Below are positions 18,655 through 27,768 of a DNA stretch of 64,000 nucleotides, piece by piece. The position numbers and the translations under genes were made by a program. The DNA comes from Gammaproteobacteria bacterium (GTDB taxonomy: Bacteria > Pseudomonadota > Gammaproteobacteria > Pseudomonadales > Azotimanducaceae). The notes beneath the pieces were generated by a model, which worked only from the letters and a program-made list of their open reading frames with translations, made no database searches and was not told the origin of the DNA. The stretch covers positions 1-64,000 of the forward strand of contig VYFT01000017.1 of NCBI GenBank assembly GCA_009842245.1, read 5' to 3'. The first letter of the stretch is position 1. Each line of letters opens with the position of its first letter.

Positions 18655-20052
18655 ATGTTCAGCACTACATTAGTCAGAGTTTTCGCTAGCTTTATTGTTT
18701 TAGGGCTCGCTGTAGTACAACACAGTCATTCACATACTGTAATAGGAGAGCACAACAAAGAATTCGGGTTTCCTCCAAAGACAGAACCATATCTACCGGT
18801 AACCGATGAACATCGAGCCGCGTGGAATAGAGTATTTGAAGATTGTTTTCCTCTGAATTCCCGATCTTCTTTGAGCGATCGCTGTATGTCCTCACTTGGA
18901 GTCTACTTCGCCAACGAACCGGTCTGGAGATATAGCAAGATGCATGTTTATATGGGGGGCGGCTGGCGGCCGTTGATCTATATCGATTTGGATCTGCGGA
19001 GAAACCATAGTGCAGCAGATTTTCTCAATACTGATGTTCCATTTTGGAAACACATTTTCGATGACCAAATAGAGCAACGTCAGGAGCTTTTCTTACGAGT
19101 GATAAAGGATTCGAAGTGCCTGGAAATAGCGTATCCCAACAATAATGGATTGCACGACGAAATGGCGGATCACTGTGCGGCGCGCGAGATGTACAAATAT
19201 GCGGCATATCTCAGTGCGTGTGTTGACGCAGAAAGTCGGCTTAACGAGCTCCACGGTGATGGGTCAAGTCTCATATACGCTAGTCTTTTTTCTGAAGACG
19301 CCCACGAGATTGATGGCTTCAATTTGCTCGAAAAGAGTTTTCGACTACTTAAAGATTGGATATCAGACCCGGCACTTTGGTCGGCTGCGAAGAGCAGTAT
19401 GGAGAAAAACTACCTGCATGCTTCCTGGGTCGCAGCGCAGTGCAATCAACATGGATTTGTTTTATGGCCGGGAACAACCACTGGCTCCTATACATCGACA
19501 GAAGAGAAATTGCCTTGGAACTCTTTGTCCTTGGGCTTAGGGGTGTCCTTCTTGGCTGATGAGAAAAAGTTTCATCGGCTACTGAATCACACGTATTCAA
19601 CAACAATGAAGATAGCAATGAAAGCAGGTGATGATTGGGCGATTCGCAGTGGCTATCTTGGTGCTTCTTTTATAGCCGAATTTAGTGCCGAATTGATGCA
19701 GCGCTACCCCTTGTTGATGCATCGTGTTATAGGCGAACCTTGGAATACTTGGGGGTATGGTCACCTTAATTCGAAAGACCGCGCACGCCATCGCGCGAAG
19801 GCGTACCTCTTATTGGTCGAAGAGGCAGGAGAAGAATTTGCGCAAAGTGAATACGACCCGGCTGAGTTAAGGAAAGAAATTCGTTTCGTAAAGCGAGGTG
19901 GCAAGTTGAAAGCACCACCCTCACGTGCAGAAGTAGAAGAAAGCATGAGGGAATGGGCAAAAGAGGTAGAAGAATCAACGCAGGGACAGGGTAACGAATT
20001 CGCGCAGAAAGCACTGAAGTTGATCATAAAGCCCCCTGAGAGTTCCAACTGA
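18655..20052 (+). CDS. Exported protein of unknown function
   Basis: I do not recognise a family. The 465-residue product starts with a likely signal peptide (about 1-26, hydrophobic FASFIVLGLAVV then QHSHSH). The mature part is mostly helical, rich in Trp, His and acidic residues, with several cysteines (C64 and C77 early, two more near 157 and 172, another near 191) that suit disulfides in the periplasm. The last 80 residues are charged and possibly coiled coil. ATG with AAAGGAAAGAG just upstream. No operon partner: 107 bases separate it from dctM and 445 from the next gene. Confidence 0.75.
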   Translation: MFSTTLVRVFASFIVLGLAVVQHSHSHTVIGEHNKEFGFPPKTEPYLPVTDEHRAAWNRVFEDCFPLNSRSSLSDRCMSSLGVYFANEPVWRYSKMHVYMGGGWRPLIYIDLDLRRNHSAADFLNTDVPFWKHIFDDQIEQRQELFLRVIKDSKCLEIAYPNNNGLHDEMADHCAAREMYKYAAYLSACVDAESRLNELHGDGSSLIYASLFSEDAHEIDGFNLLEKSFRLLKDWISDPALWSAAKSSMEKNYLHASWVAAQCNQHGFVLWPGTTTGSYTSTEEKLPWNSLSLGLGVSFLADEKKFHRLLNHTYSTTMKIAMKAGDDWAIRSGYLGASFIAEFSAELMQRYPLLMHRVIGEPWNTWGYGHLNSKDRARHRAKAYLLLVEEAGEEFAQSEYDPAELRKEIRFVKRGGKLKAPPSRAEVEESMREWAKEVEESTQGQGNEFAQKALKLIIKPPESSN

Positions 20053-20497
20053 ATAAAAAAATTTTTGAGACGTGAAAGTGGTAAACTTGGTGTGTGTCTT
20101 GTATTAGTGCGTTATCCGCCAGTAATGGCAATTTCCCTACTCGATTGGCTGAGAATCCGAGTGATTTCAGTGTTCTGCCACACCCGATTCTCTATATCGA
20201 AGAAAGCCCACTACAAAGAGCTGCTTGAAACACGGTAGGTGTCAACGTACGCCTATTGATGTCTATGTGATTGTTGATGACAATCGTGATTAGCGTTACT
20301 GAGTGCGTACTGTCTTAAAGAATTCGTGTAGGCTTACCCTCATCTTAACTGCTGTGCTTGTGAGATGGGGGTGCAACCACTACGAATCAAATTGATGAAA
20401 TCTCGTCCGCATATCTTCCCGCATAGTCTTACCTATTTACAGCGTTAAATGCGAAAATTGCTACAAAAGCATAAAATAAACTCCCCTTAACGCCAAG
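20053..20497. other. Intergenic stretch, no gene found
   Basis: 445 bases between the exported protein and the acyltransferase, both on the plus strand. It starts with an A/T-run and includes a small GATTGT/ACAATC hairpin near 20269-20285 without a T tail. I see no open frame with homology, no tRNA and no clear consensus promoter. It probably holds the acyltransferase promoter and leader. Confidence 0.5.
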
Positions 20498-21766
20498 GTG
20501 AAGAGGCAACCTCAACCTTTGGAATCTAGTCAAGTTGGTACCGGCGACGCTTTAATGGACGTCGGTGAATCGACGGTACGTGAGTCGGATACTCACTATA
20601 CACGGTCGCGGTCTACTACGATCGATGATCAATTCGAGGATATTCGACCTTACCGAGATGAAGAGCTGGCCGAAAAGCTCGCCGAACTTTCAGAAGACCA
20701 AACCTTGATAAGAACGGTTTGTACTTTCACGATCCCACGTCTGTATAGGACGTTCCCAGCGGGAGTGCAGTGGCTGTGGCGTCGTATTCTTCGGAATCGT
20801 TACCGAAACATTCACAACATTAGAGATCTCCAAGAACTAATGGGAAAATATGTTGGTTTCTGCATTCGACGTACTTCTTTGGGTCTGACAACTACAGGAT
20901 TGGAACACTTGCCGAGCGATCGGCCTTGTCTGTTCATTTCGAACCACCGCGACATTGTCTTGGATTCAGCAATAGTCGTTTTTATCCTAGGATCGCAGGA
21001 TGTTCCGAATATGCAGATTGCCATTGGTGACAATCTGTTTGAGAGTGGTTGGGAAAAAGAGATTATGCGATTGAATCGAGGCTTCATGGTCGTTCGCAGT
21101 GCGGATTCAAGACGAGCCCAATATGAAGCGTTGGTAACCACGTCGAAGTACATTCGCCATACGTTGGAGCAAGGGGAATCCGTCTGGATCTCACAGCGAC
21201 AGGGAAGATCCAAAGATGGTTTGGACAAGACTGATCCCGCACTAGTAAAGATGCTCTTACTGGCTTATCGCGATGAAATTTCACAGATTTCGGAGTGGTT
21301 AGAACGCGTGTATCTAGTACCGATTTCTGTGTCATACGAAATAGATCCCTGTGCTCCTCTCAAAGCGATGGAACTCTACACTCGAGAGACTACTGGCACG
21401 TATGAAAAAGACCAAAGAGAGGACTTTCGTAGCATCGTTCAAGGTATTAAGGGATTCAAGGGTCGTGTACATTTAGCGTTTTCGGAAGCGATCAAGCCTG
21501 AAGAGGTGATGCAGAACGGTGACCCCAACGTGAAACCGTTAGATGCGGATGAATTTGCTTTGCGGATCGACGCGTCGATTACTTCGGGTTTGCGGGCGTT
21601 TCCCACGTTTTATGAAGCTCAAAGGCTTTTAGCCGGAGGTACCGGGTCTCAGCTTGAAAAGGGACCCGTAAAACGCGCGTTCGAAAAACAGTGTCAGAGC
21701 TTAGAACCCGCAGCTCGTCAGTACTTATACAAGCAATACGCGAATCAAATTCACGATTCGCGTTAG
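20498..21766 (+). CDS. PlsC-related acyltransferase (1-acylglycerol-3-phosphate acyltransferase family)
   Basis: Member of the glycerolipid acyltransferase superfamily, likely transferring an acyl chain in membrane-lipid synthesis. The 422-residue protein has an N-terminal extension of about 140 residues, then the catalytic block SNHRDIVLDSAIV, in which the NHRD replaces the standard NHxxxxD motif. This variant is known from a PlsC subfamily annotated in marine bacteria. A second block, ESVWISQRQGRSKDG, corresponds to the EGTR-like substrate motif. GTG start. The acyl-CoA dehydrogenase gene follows after 29 bases, suggesting joint lipid metabolism. Confidence 0.78.
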   Translation: MKRQPQPLESSQVGTGDALMDVGESTVRESDTHYTRSRSTTIDDQFEDIRPYRDEELAEKLAELSEDQTLIRTVCTFTIPRLYRTFPAGVQWLWRRILRNRYRNIHNIRDLQELMGKYVGFCIRRTSLGLTTTGLEHLPSDRPCLFISNHRDIVLDSAIVVFILGSQDVPNMQIAIGDNLFESGWEKEIMRLNRGFMVVRSADSRRAQYEALVTTSKYIRHTLEQGESVWISQRQGRSKDGLDKTDPALVKMLLLAYRDEISQISEWLERVYLVPISVSYEIDPCAPLKAMELYTRETTGTYEKDQREDFRSIVQGIKGFKGRVHLAFSEAIKPEEVMQNGDPNVKPLDADEFALRIDASITSGLRAFPTFYEAQRLLAGGTGSQLEKGPVKRAFEKQCQSLEPAARQYLYKQYANQIHDSR

Positions 21767-21795
21767 TCCGACATACCAAAATTAAGGAAGAGTAG

Positions 21796-23535
21796 ATGTT
21801 GCCGTATCGGCCGCCTGTAGAAGATACTATGTTTCTTCTCAGAGATGTGTTCAAGATTCACGAGGATTGGGCGTCGTGGTCTAAGTTCAACGAGGTGGAT
21901 TTGGATCTCGCGCAAGCGATTCTTGAGCAGAGCGGCAAGTTTGCAGCGGAAGTAATGGGACCGGTTTCCCAGTCCGCGGATCAAGAGGGTGCACAGTGGC
22001 GCGACAATGAAGTTTATGCACCATCAGGGTACAAAGAAGCATTCGACGGTGTGGTTTCTGGTGGTTGGTTGAGTTTGACTGGAAACCCTGAATATGGTGG
22101 CCAAGGTCTTCCTGCGGTTCTTTCCATAGGGGTTGAAGAGTATTTCTGGGGTGCTAACACCACATTGTGGCTCTATGCATCGTTGACTGTGGGTGCCGCA
22201 CACTGTATCGATGTGTTTTGCGACGAAGCAACCAAGGAAAAGTACCTACCACCGATGTATGAGGGGAAATGGACGGGAGCGATGGCTCTCACCGAACCTC
22301 ACGCAGGTACAGATCTTGGACTATTACGGACGAAAGCGACACCGTCCGAAGACGGTTCGTACCGATTAAAAGGAACGAAAATATTCATCACCAGCGGCGA
22401 ACACGATCTAGCTGAAAATATCATACACTTGGTACTTGCGAAACTTCCAGACGCACCGAGTGGATCCAAGGGGATTTCGCTTTTTTTGGTACCAAAGTTC
22501 TTAGTAAATGACGATGGAACCTTAGGCACAAGAAACAGTTTTTTCAGTGCTTCGATCGAAGAGAAAATGGGGATTCACGGCAGTGCAACCTCGACCATCA
22601 TTTACGACGACGCGATTGGATATCTAGTAGGTGCACCACATCACGGTCTAGCCGGTATGTTTGTAATGATGAACGCGGCTCGATTGTCAGTAGGCATTCA
22701 AGGTTTGGGTGCTGCCGAACGTGCATACCAGTTAGCATCCGATTACGTAAAAGAGCGTCGGCAAGGTAGAGCGGTACAGCGATCACCCGATGCTACGGCT
22801 GAAGCTGATCCGATTGTAGAACATGCCGATGTTCGCCGCATGATGCTCACACAACGAGCCTTTACAGAAGGTGGACGGGCATTTGCAATATTCGTAGCGC
22901 ATCAGATCGATCGCGCACGCTTTGCTGAGTCTCCCGAAGATCAAGTGCAAGCGACGAAATTCGTGGAACTGCTCACTCCGATTGCAAAAGCATTTCTCAC
23001 GGATAGAGCAATGGATTCAACTCTCCATGCACAACAGTGTTTTGGTGGTCATGGATACATCCGCGAGACTGGAATTGAACAACTCGTTCGAGACACTAGG
23101 ATCACTCAGATTTACGAAGGTACCAATGGCGTTCAAGCGTGGGATTTAGTTCGCCGCAAGGTATTACTTAATCGTGGCGAATTTGTCGAAGAGTTTGCTG
23201 CATACATGCGTGAGAAAAACACAGCTGGTTCACACAAAGAAGCTGTAGACGGAGTCATTAATGAGTGGCTCGACTGTACCAAGTTGATTTTGGAACGCTC
23301 ATCAAACACCTTGGAGTTTGCAGCAGGGAATGCGGTCGATTATCTCGAAATGAGCGGTCTTGTAATCTACGCATGGCTGTGGAACCAAATGAGCAGTCTG
23401 GACGACGATCATTTGAAAAAGAAATTTACTGCAGAGTTTTACTTCGATCGCATACTTCCGAAAATACCATCGTTGTTTGCTACGATTCGTAACGGCACAG
23501 ACTCACTCCACACACCAGAGTCAAACTGGTTCTGA
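21796..23535 (+). CDS. Acyl-CoA dehydrogenase (DmdC/FadE-type, long form)
   Basis: FAD-dependent alpha,beta-dehydrogenation of an acyl-CoA. The 579 residues comprise the usual N-terminal, middle and C-terminal domains plus the extra C-terminal domain found in DmdC-like (3-methylmercaptopropionyl-CoA dehydrogenase) and related long enzymes. Visible: ALTEPHAGTDLG (FAD binding), GIHGSATSTI, QCFGGHGYIRETGIEQLVRD, and QIYEGTNGVQAWDL with E441 at the position of the catalytic base in DmdC. ATG with an AAGGAAG ribosome site. The substrate is not determinable; the DMSP pathway is only one option, since no other dmd gene is seen here. Confidence 0.88.
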   Translation: MLPYRPPVEDTMFLLRDVFKIHEDWASWSKFNEVDLDLAQAILEQSGKFAAEVMGPVSQSADQEGAQWRDNEVYAPSGYKEAFDGVVSGGWLSLTGNPEYGGQGLPAVLSIGVEEYFWGANTTLWLYASLTVGAAHCIDVFCDEATKEKYLPPMYEGKWTGAMALTEPHAGTDLGLLRTKATPSEDGSYRLKGTKIFITSGEHDLAENIIHLVLAKLPDAPSGSKGISLFLVPKFLVNDDGTLGTRNSFFSASIEEKMGIHGSATSTIIYDDAIGYLVGAPHHGLAGMFVMMNAARLSVGIQGLGAAERAYQLASDYVKERRQGRAVQRSPDATAEADPIVEHADVRRMMLTQRAFTEGGRAFAIFVAHQIDRARFAESPEDQVQATKFVELLTPIAKAFLTDRAMDSTLHAQQCFGGHGYIRETGIEQLVRDTRITQIYEGTNGVQAWDLVRRKVLLNRGEFVEEFAAYMREKNTAGSHKEAVDGVINEWLDCTKLILERSSNTLEFAAGNAVDYLEMSGLVIYAWLWNQMSSLDDDHLKKKFTAEFYFDRILPKIPSLFATIRNGTDSLHTPESNWF

Positions 23536-23537
23536 CA

Positions 23538-24299
23538 TTATTCGAGACTGGGTTTCGCATTCTCAGGAAGAGTGCACGTTTCGTCGACCTTGAGAACTAA
23601 ATCTTCGATAGTGCAGTCATGTAAGACTTCTTCGATTGCGTTCTTCTCGTCGTCATCAACGGTCAGGTCGTACTTACGTTTAATGTGCAGGACTTGCCAA
23701 ACATACCAACATGCACTATGCTCCGGTAGCCATTCCGCGGGATCGCGCGCTCCCTTACTTCGGTTGACAGAAGGACTGGCAAGGGCGACATTCTCTAAGT
23801 CGTTTGTGAAATTGATTTTTGTCTGAGCATCCGCGGCGCACAATCCACTGTCATGTGCCTCTTTCTTTGCTACCAGATGTTCAACGTCGACGTCCTTGTA
23901 CGTATCGAAACATCGATTCTCGTACGCTCCAAATATGCCACCCAATTCTTTGGATTTGATTACGTCTAAAGTTGTTCCGTACGGGTATTCAGCGGTGTTG
24001 TACTCAGTGCACGTGTTCTCTGGTTCCACCTTTAGTCCAAAGAATAATTTTTCGTCAACCTGTTCTAGGTCAAGAAGTAATTCCATAGTTAACAAATCGT
24101 CTTCGCACGAGACGACGACTGGGTCTTCTCCAGGTACATGACAATGACATTCATCGTCGTCTTCTTGATCTGAGACGACGGGGTGACAATCGAAAGTAGA
24201 GGTGACTTCGTCATGTGCGCGCGAAATGGTCTGAGTCGCCACAAGTACTACGAGTACACTCAACCGAATCAGTTTTTGCAGGAATTGCGAGGATTTCAT
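23538..24299 (-). CDS. Secreted HNH nuclease, DUF1524/GmrSD C-terminal-like
   Basis: Predicted exported nuclease of 253 residues. Signal peptide about 1-28 (hydrophobic VLVVLVATQ). An acidic, cysteine-containing linker (CHCH, several Cys) is followed by a block typical of DUF1524-type HNH proteins: DVEHLVAKKEAHDSG, with candidate general base H141, then the segment VALASPSVNRSKGARDPAEW, whose N179 and R180 match the second half of the ββα-metal motif. The remainder, CWYVWQVLHIKRKYDLTVD, also fits the family. A nutritional or antibacterial DNase role is possible. Convergent with the acyl-CoA dehydrogenase, only 2 bases apart. Confidence 0.72.
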   Translation of the reverse strand: MKSSQFLQKLIRLSVLVVLVATQTISRAHDEVTSTFDCHPVVSDQEDDDECHCHVPGEDPVVVSCEDDLLTMELLLDLEQVDEKLFFGLKVEPENTCTEYNTAEYPYGTTLDVIKSKELGGIFGAYENRCFDTYKDVDVEHLVAKKEAHDSGLCAADAQTKINFTNDLENVALASPSVNRSKGARDPAEWLPEHSACWYVWQVLHIKRKYDLTVDDDEKNAIEEVLHDCTIEDLVLKVDETCTLPENAKPSLE

Positions 24300-24534
24300 G
24301 CTTTAGAAGGAATGCGACAAACTTAACCGGACAGCGACAAGCCAAAGGCACGGGACAGGACGTCTACCCTAGGCGATTACGAGTCCCTTTTACGACATCA
24401 CGGATTACGCGACGCATTTGAAATCTGTGCTAATTGAAACTTGTACCCAAGGGGTGCCAACACACTTGAACTTTGTGATGAGCTTGATCTTGCTAGACAT
24501 TTCGTTCAACAGATTCCGTTAGACTGAAAATTGT

Positions 24535-25932
24535 TCACTCGTGCTCTGCATCGAAGTGATCTACTAACTTCTGGTAGATACCACCGAAAGCTCCATTACT
24601 CATCACGACTACATGTGTGTTTTGAGTCTTCGGTGCACCAAGCTCCGCGACCAAGTTATCAATGTCCGTTACGATTTTTGTTGGTTGCGATGTATCGGTC
24701 AATAGCTCTTCCAGATTCCATTTGATGGTAGGAGATTGATACCAAATCACTTCGTCAGCTGCTCCACAACATTCTTTGAGTTGGTCGCGGAGCGTACCCA
24801 ACGACATTGTGTGGGTGCGTGGTTCGATCACCGCGACTACTTTATCAGAACCAACATGTTGTCGAATACCGTTAAGAGTGGTCGCGATCGCAGTTGGATG
24901 ATGCGCAAAATCACTGTAGATGGTAGTTGTCTCGTTTTGCGCAATTACTTCCATCCGTCGTTTCACTCCAGGGAACGTACTCAAATGTTGAAGAGCTGCT
25001 TCAAACTCTACGCCGGCATAATGTGATGCAATCAATGCAGCTAAACCATTTGCAACATTGTGAGTTCCAAGCAAATTCCACTCAACGAGTCCTCTGATTC
25101 CATGCTTCCGTTCTATCACATCAAAAGTTGAACCATCAAGTGCTAAGTTTTCTGCGGAGAACTCGACTGTTTCCCCATTCGTAGCAGAAATTGCGTACCG
25201 AGTAACCGGCGTCCAACACCCACGTCGCAATACGTCTTCAATGTGTTCGTGATCGTTCGGTACAATGATTTGACCATTCTCTGGTATCGCACGGATTAGG
25301 TGTTGAAACTGGTACTTAATCGCCTCTAAATTTTCAAAAATGTCTGCGTGATCAAACTCCAACGAAGAGAGTATGAGAATATTGGGGCGATAGTGTAAAA
25401 ATTTGGAGCGTCGATCGAAATACGAGGTGTCGTATTCGTCTGCTTCAACAACAAAGTGTTTCCCACTACCTAGTCTTGCAGACACCATATCGTTGATGGG
25501 TACACCTCCAATTAGGTATCCTGGATCGAGTCCAGCCTTAGACAGGATCCACGCGATCATCGCCGTTGTCGTAGTTTTACCATGTGTGCCGGCTACTGCG
25601 ATCACTTGACGATCCTTCAATATTTCGGTTCCCAACCACTCGGCACCAGAAACGTATGGAAGCTTTTCATTGAGGACGTACTCGAGCGGTTCACTGCCCC
25701 GCGGGAGATTCGCGTTTCCCACAACAACTAGGTTTGGTGGAGGTTGTAAATGCGTAGGATCAAAGTGATCATACGGATCAATTTCAGCGTTCGCGAGAAG
25801 GTCGCTCATCGGTGGATATATCGTTCCGTCAAATCCGCTGACGGAGAATCCTGCTTCCTTCGCGAGAAGCGCGAGACTCCCCATTAGCGTCCCACCAATT
25901 CCCATGAAATACAGTGACTTTCCGTTACTCAC
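24535..25932 (-). CDS. mpl: UDP-N-acetylmuramate:L-alanyl-gamma-D-glutamyl-meso-diaminopimelate ligase
   Basis: Murein-tripeptide ligase that reattaches recycled L-Ala-gamma-D-Glu-mDAP to UDP-MurNAc in the cytoplasm. The 465 residues show the Mur ligase layout: N-terminal FMGIGGTLMGSLALLAKEAG, ATP P-loop AVAGTHGKTTTTAM (about 110-123), VVEADEYDTSYFDRRSKF and LSSLEFDHADIFENLEAI, both typical of Mpl rather than MurC, then DFAHHPTAI in the C-terminal domain. GTG start overlapping the upstream membrane gene by 8 bases, so it is translated as the last gene of a four-gene minus-strand operon. Confidence 0.92.
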   Translation of the reverse strand: MSNGKSLYFMGIGGTLMGSLALLAKEAGFSVSGFDGTIYPPMSDLLANAEIDPYDHFDPTHLQPPPNLVVVGNANLPRGSEPLEYVLNEKLPYVSGAEWLGTEILKDRQVIAVAGTHGKTTTTAMIAWILSKAGLDPGYLIGGVPINDMVSARLGSGKHFVVEADEYDTSYFDRRSKFLHYRPNILILSSLEFDHADIFENLEAIKYQFQHLIRAIPENGQIIVPNDHEHIEDVLRRGCWTPVTRYAISATNGETVEFSAENLALDGSTFDVIERKHGIRGLVEWNLLGTHNVANGLAALIASHYAGVEFEAALQHLSTFPGVKRRMEVIAQNETTTIYSDFAHHPTAIATTLNGIRQHVGSDKVVAVIEPRTHTMSLGTLRDQLKECCGAADEVIWYQSPTIKWNLEELLTDTSQPTKIVTDIDNLVAELGAPKTQNTHVVVMSNGAFGGIYQKLVDHFDAEHE

Positions 25933-26464
25933 TGATTGGAACTGCGTCCTCGGGCGTGATTGGGGGGCCGATAGTCATACTTGCCACAACCATCGATATG
26001 AACCAAATAACTACTGAGATTAGGATACCCGTCGGCAACCGTACGTCGAGAGCTTCTTTTAGTATGAATCCGACGATACACATTCTCCAGATCGCAACCG
26101 TAGAGGATATTACTTGACGCAAGTATTCATCGGGTGGCGTAACCAGTACTACGATGATCATAGCTAGATCAATCAATGTTCGTGTACCGACAAATGCGGA
26201 CAGCACCTTGCGATAGCGGTTCTGATTTTTTCGATAGACCAAGGCGGTATACATCAGCACATTGAACACACAGAAGATCACGACCACGTGACCGAAATAA
26301 CTGACTGGATCTGTCATCTCGGTAGGCGAGAGTAGAAAGCGAAGGATTGACGTAAGTGCGAACAATACGCACACTAGTACGATCGTTGCCGCACTAGCAC
26401 TGACGTTTCTGACGCTACTACGAAAAATGCAGAGCTGAATGTATGTTAGATATGCTCCGAGCAC
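25925..26464 (-). CDS. Membrane protein, third of three tandem paralogues
   Basis: Unnamed integral membrane protein of 179 residues with about five hydrophobic segments. It shares with its two upstream neighbours a layout that begins with a short amphipathic lead (IQLCIFRSSVRNVSAS), then TM helices with a basic loop (VYRKNQNRYRKVLSAFVGTR) in the middle. Weak resemblance to Yip1-type proteins in topology only; function unknown. GTG start, 44 bases after the preceding paralogue's stop, and overlapping mpl by 8 bases, which ties it to cell-wall recycling by position. Confidence 0.75.
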   Translation of the reverse strand: MLGAYLTYIQLCIFRSSVRNVSASAATIVLVCVLFALTSILRFLLSPTEMTDPVSYFGHVVVIFCVFNVLMYTALVYRKNQNRYRKVLSAFVGTRTLIDLAMIIVVLVTPPDEYLRQVISSTVAIWRMCIVGFILKEALDVRLPTGILISVVIWFISMVVASMTIGPPITPEDAVPISE

Positions 26465-26508
26465 GAGAATAGTCTATGCGTTTTCCAACTGCTTCGACAA
26501 CAACTTAC

Positions 26509-27075
26509 TCACTGTTGGAAGACAGCTTGAAGTTGTTGGGAGAAGAGCAATGCAACTACGATGAATGCTGCTGCATAGGATAGTAGGTTGACAAGGAGAG
26601 CGACGATTACTCCTTGGTAGAACTTTATACCTAGAGCGCTCCCAAACACGTACCCAAACACACAACAACCCCAAGACAACCAACAGAACACCAACAGCGT
26701 TTGAATTCCGGTATGTAGGTTCGTCGTACTGAGTAGACGCAATAGTAGTCCCATGAATTGGATCAAGATGAACACTCCGAAGTATGACGTCAGAATTCCA
26801 CGAAGTCTGTTCATTAAATGTTTCAATCTCAACAATGCGAAAATCAACAAGATCGCTATCGCATGCCACAACAATGCCAGAAACCAGATGATGGTGCGAT
26901 GTTCCAGCAACTTTGATGCCAAATCCGATCTTGTGAATAGAGGAACTAATGGATACAACTCCAGCAACAAAAGTAACAAGAAGAAAGTACCGATAGTGGT
27001 ATTAGCGGCTTTGACATCTTGTACGGAACCCTGAAAATAACAAAAATGCAGACACGTTCTAGAATCTGACCACAC
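26509..27075 (-). CDS. Membrane protein, second of three tandem paralogues
   Basis: Unnamed 188-residue membrane protein with about five hydrophobic segments. Its lead LHFCYFQGSVQDVKAANTTI aligns with FRLLLFRGTPIEVNGSIPTI of the next paralogue, and VFGYVFGSALGIKFYQGVIV aligns with ALGYVFAHSFSLKLYQGVLA, so the two are clearly duplicates. GTG start directly follows an in-frame TAA, so no longer N-terminus is possible. Same operon as mpl. Confidence 0.75.
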   Translation of the reverse strand: MWSDSRTCLHFCYFQGSVQDVKAANTTIGTFFLLLLLLELYPLVPLFTRSDLASKLLEHRTIIWFLALLWHAIAILLIFALLRLKHLMNRLRGILTSYFGVFILIQFMGLLLRLLSTTNLHTGIQTLLVFCWLSWGCCVFGYVFGSALGIKFYQGVIVALLVNLLSYAAAFIVVALLFSQQLQAVFQQ

Positions 27076-27109
27076 TTATCGTGTTGCTTCGACGTTATGA
27101 AAGGAGAGA

Positions 27110-27727
27110 TTAATCGGGGGAAGAATTTTCAATCGAAAGTCCTTGTAGCTCAATCAAAGTTCCAACCTCTCCTGGAAGTACCATACCTGTAAGAATGGAA
27201 GATAGAAACGCCGAGATCAATGAGATGACAAGTGCCGCAAGTACCCCCTGGTAGAGCTTCAAACTGAACGAGTGTGCGAATACATACCCCAATGCGCCAA
27301 CTAACCAAAATATAAGCACCCATCCGAGTATTCCAGAAATGAATTCGAACGTTGTCGGCAAAGAATTTAACACGACGCGGAGCGTGAAAGCTCCCACCTG
27401 AAACAAGAGTAGCAAACCTAGGCATGCAGAGATGGTTTTTGGGAACCGGTCATTAAATCTCCGTATGTTCAGCACTGTTAGAATCATTAGCGTTGCAATT
27501 GCATATGCGAGAATCGGAATCGCTAAAAATACCATTCGAACATCAGATGCAACATCTCGGTCTGGGCTGATTGAATCACCGGAAGGTAACCCTAGCCATA
27601 CCAACAGTACCAAGAGGATAGCAAGTACGACTATTGTTGGGATACTACCATTAACTTCAATTGGTGTTCCACGAAAGAGCAACAACCGAAAAAATGGTAG
27701 TACTGTTTGATGGAATTTTTGATTCAT
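27110..27727 (-). CDS. Membrane protein, first of three tandem paralogues
   Basis: Unnamed 205-residue membrane protein, about five hydrophobic segments, ATG start. It is first in the minus-strand operon of three paralogues plus mpl, and diverges from the phosphofructokinase gene across about 40 AT-rich bases that must hold both promoters. Conserved family features: LLLFRGTPIEVNGS near the N-terminus, a basic loop NIRRFNDRFPKTI in the middle and GYVFAHSFSLKLYQGVLAAL near the end. The C-terminal tail is acidic. Function unknown. Confidence 0.78.
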   Translation of the reverse strand: MNQKFHQTVLPFFRLLLFRGTPIEVNGSIPTIVVLAILLVLLVWLGLPSGDSISPDRDVASDVRMVFLAIPILAYAIATLMILTVLNIRRFNDRFPKTISACLGLLLLFQVGAFTLRVVLNSLPTTFEFISGILGWVLIFWLVGALGYVFAHSFSLKLYQGVLAALVISLISAFLSSILTGMVLPGEVGTLIELQGLSIENSSPD

Positions 27728-27768
27728 TTAAATATGCTTTACGCTAAATTTGGACATGGTAGCCTAAA

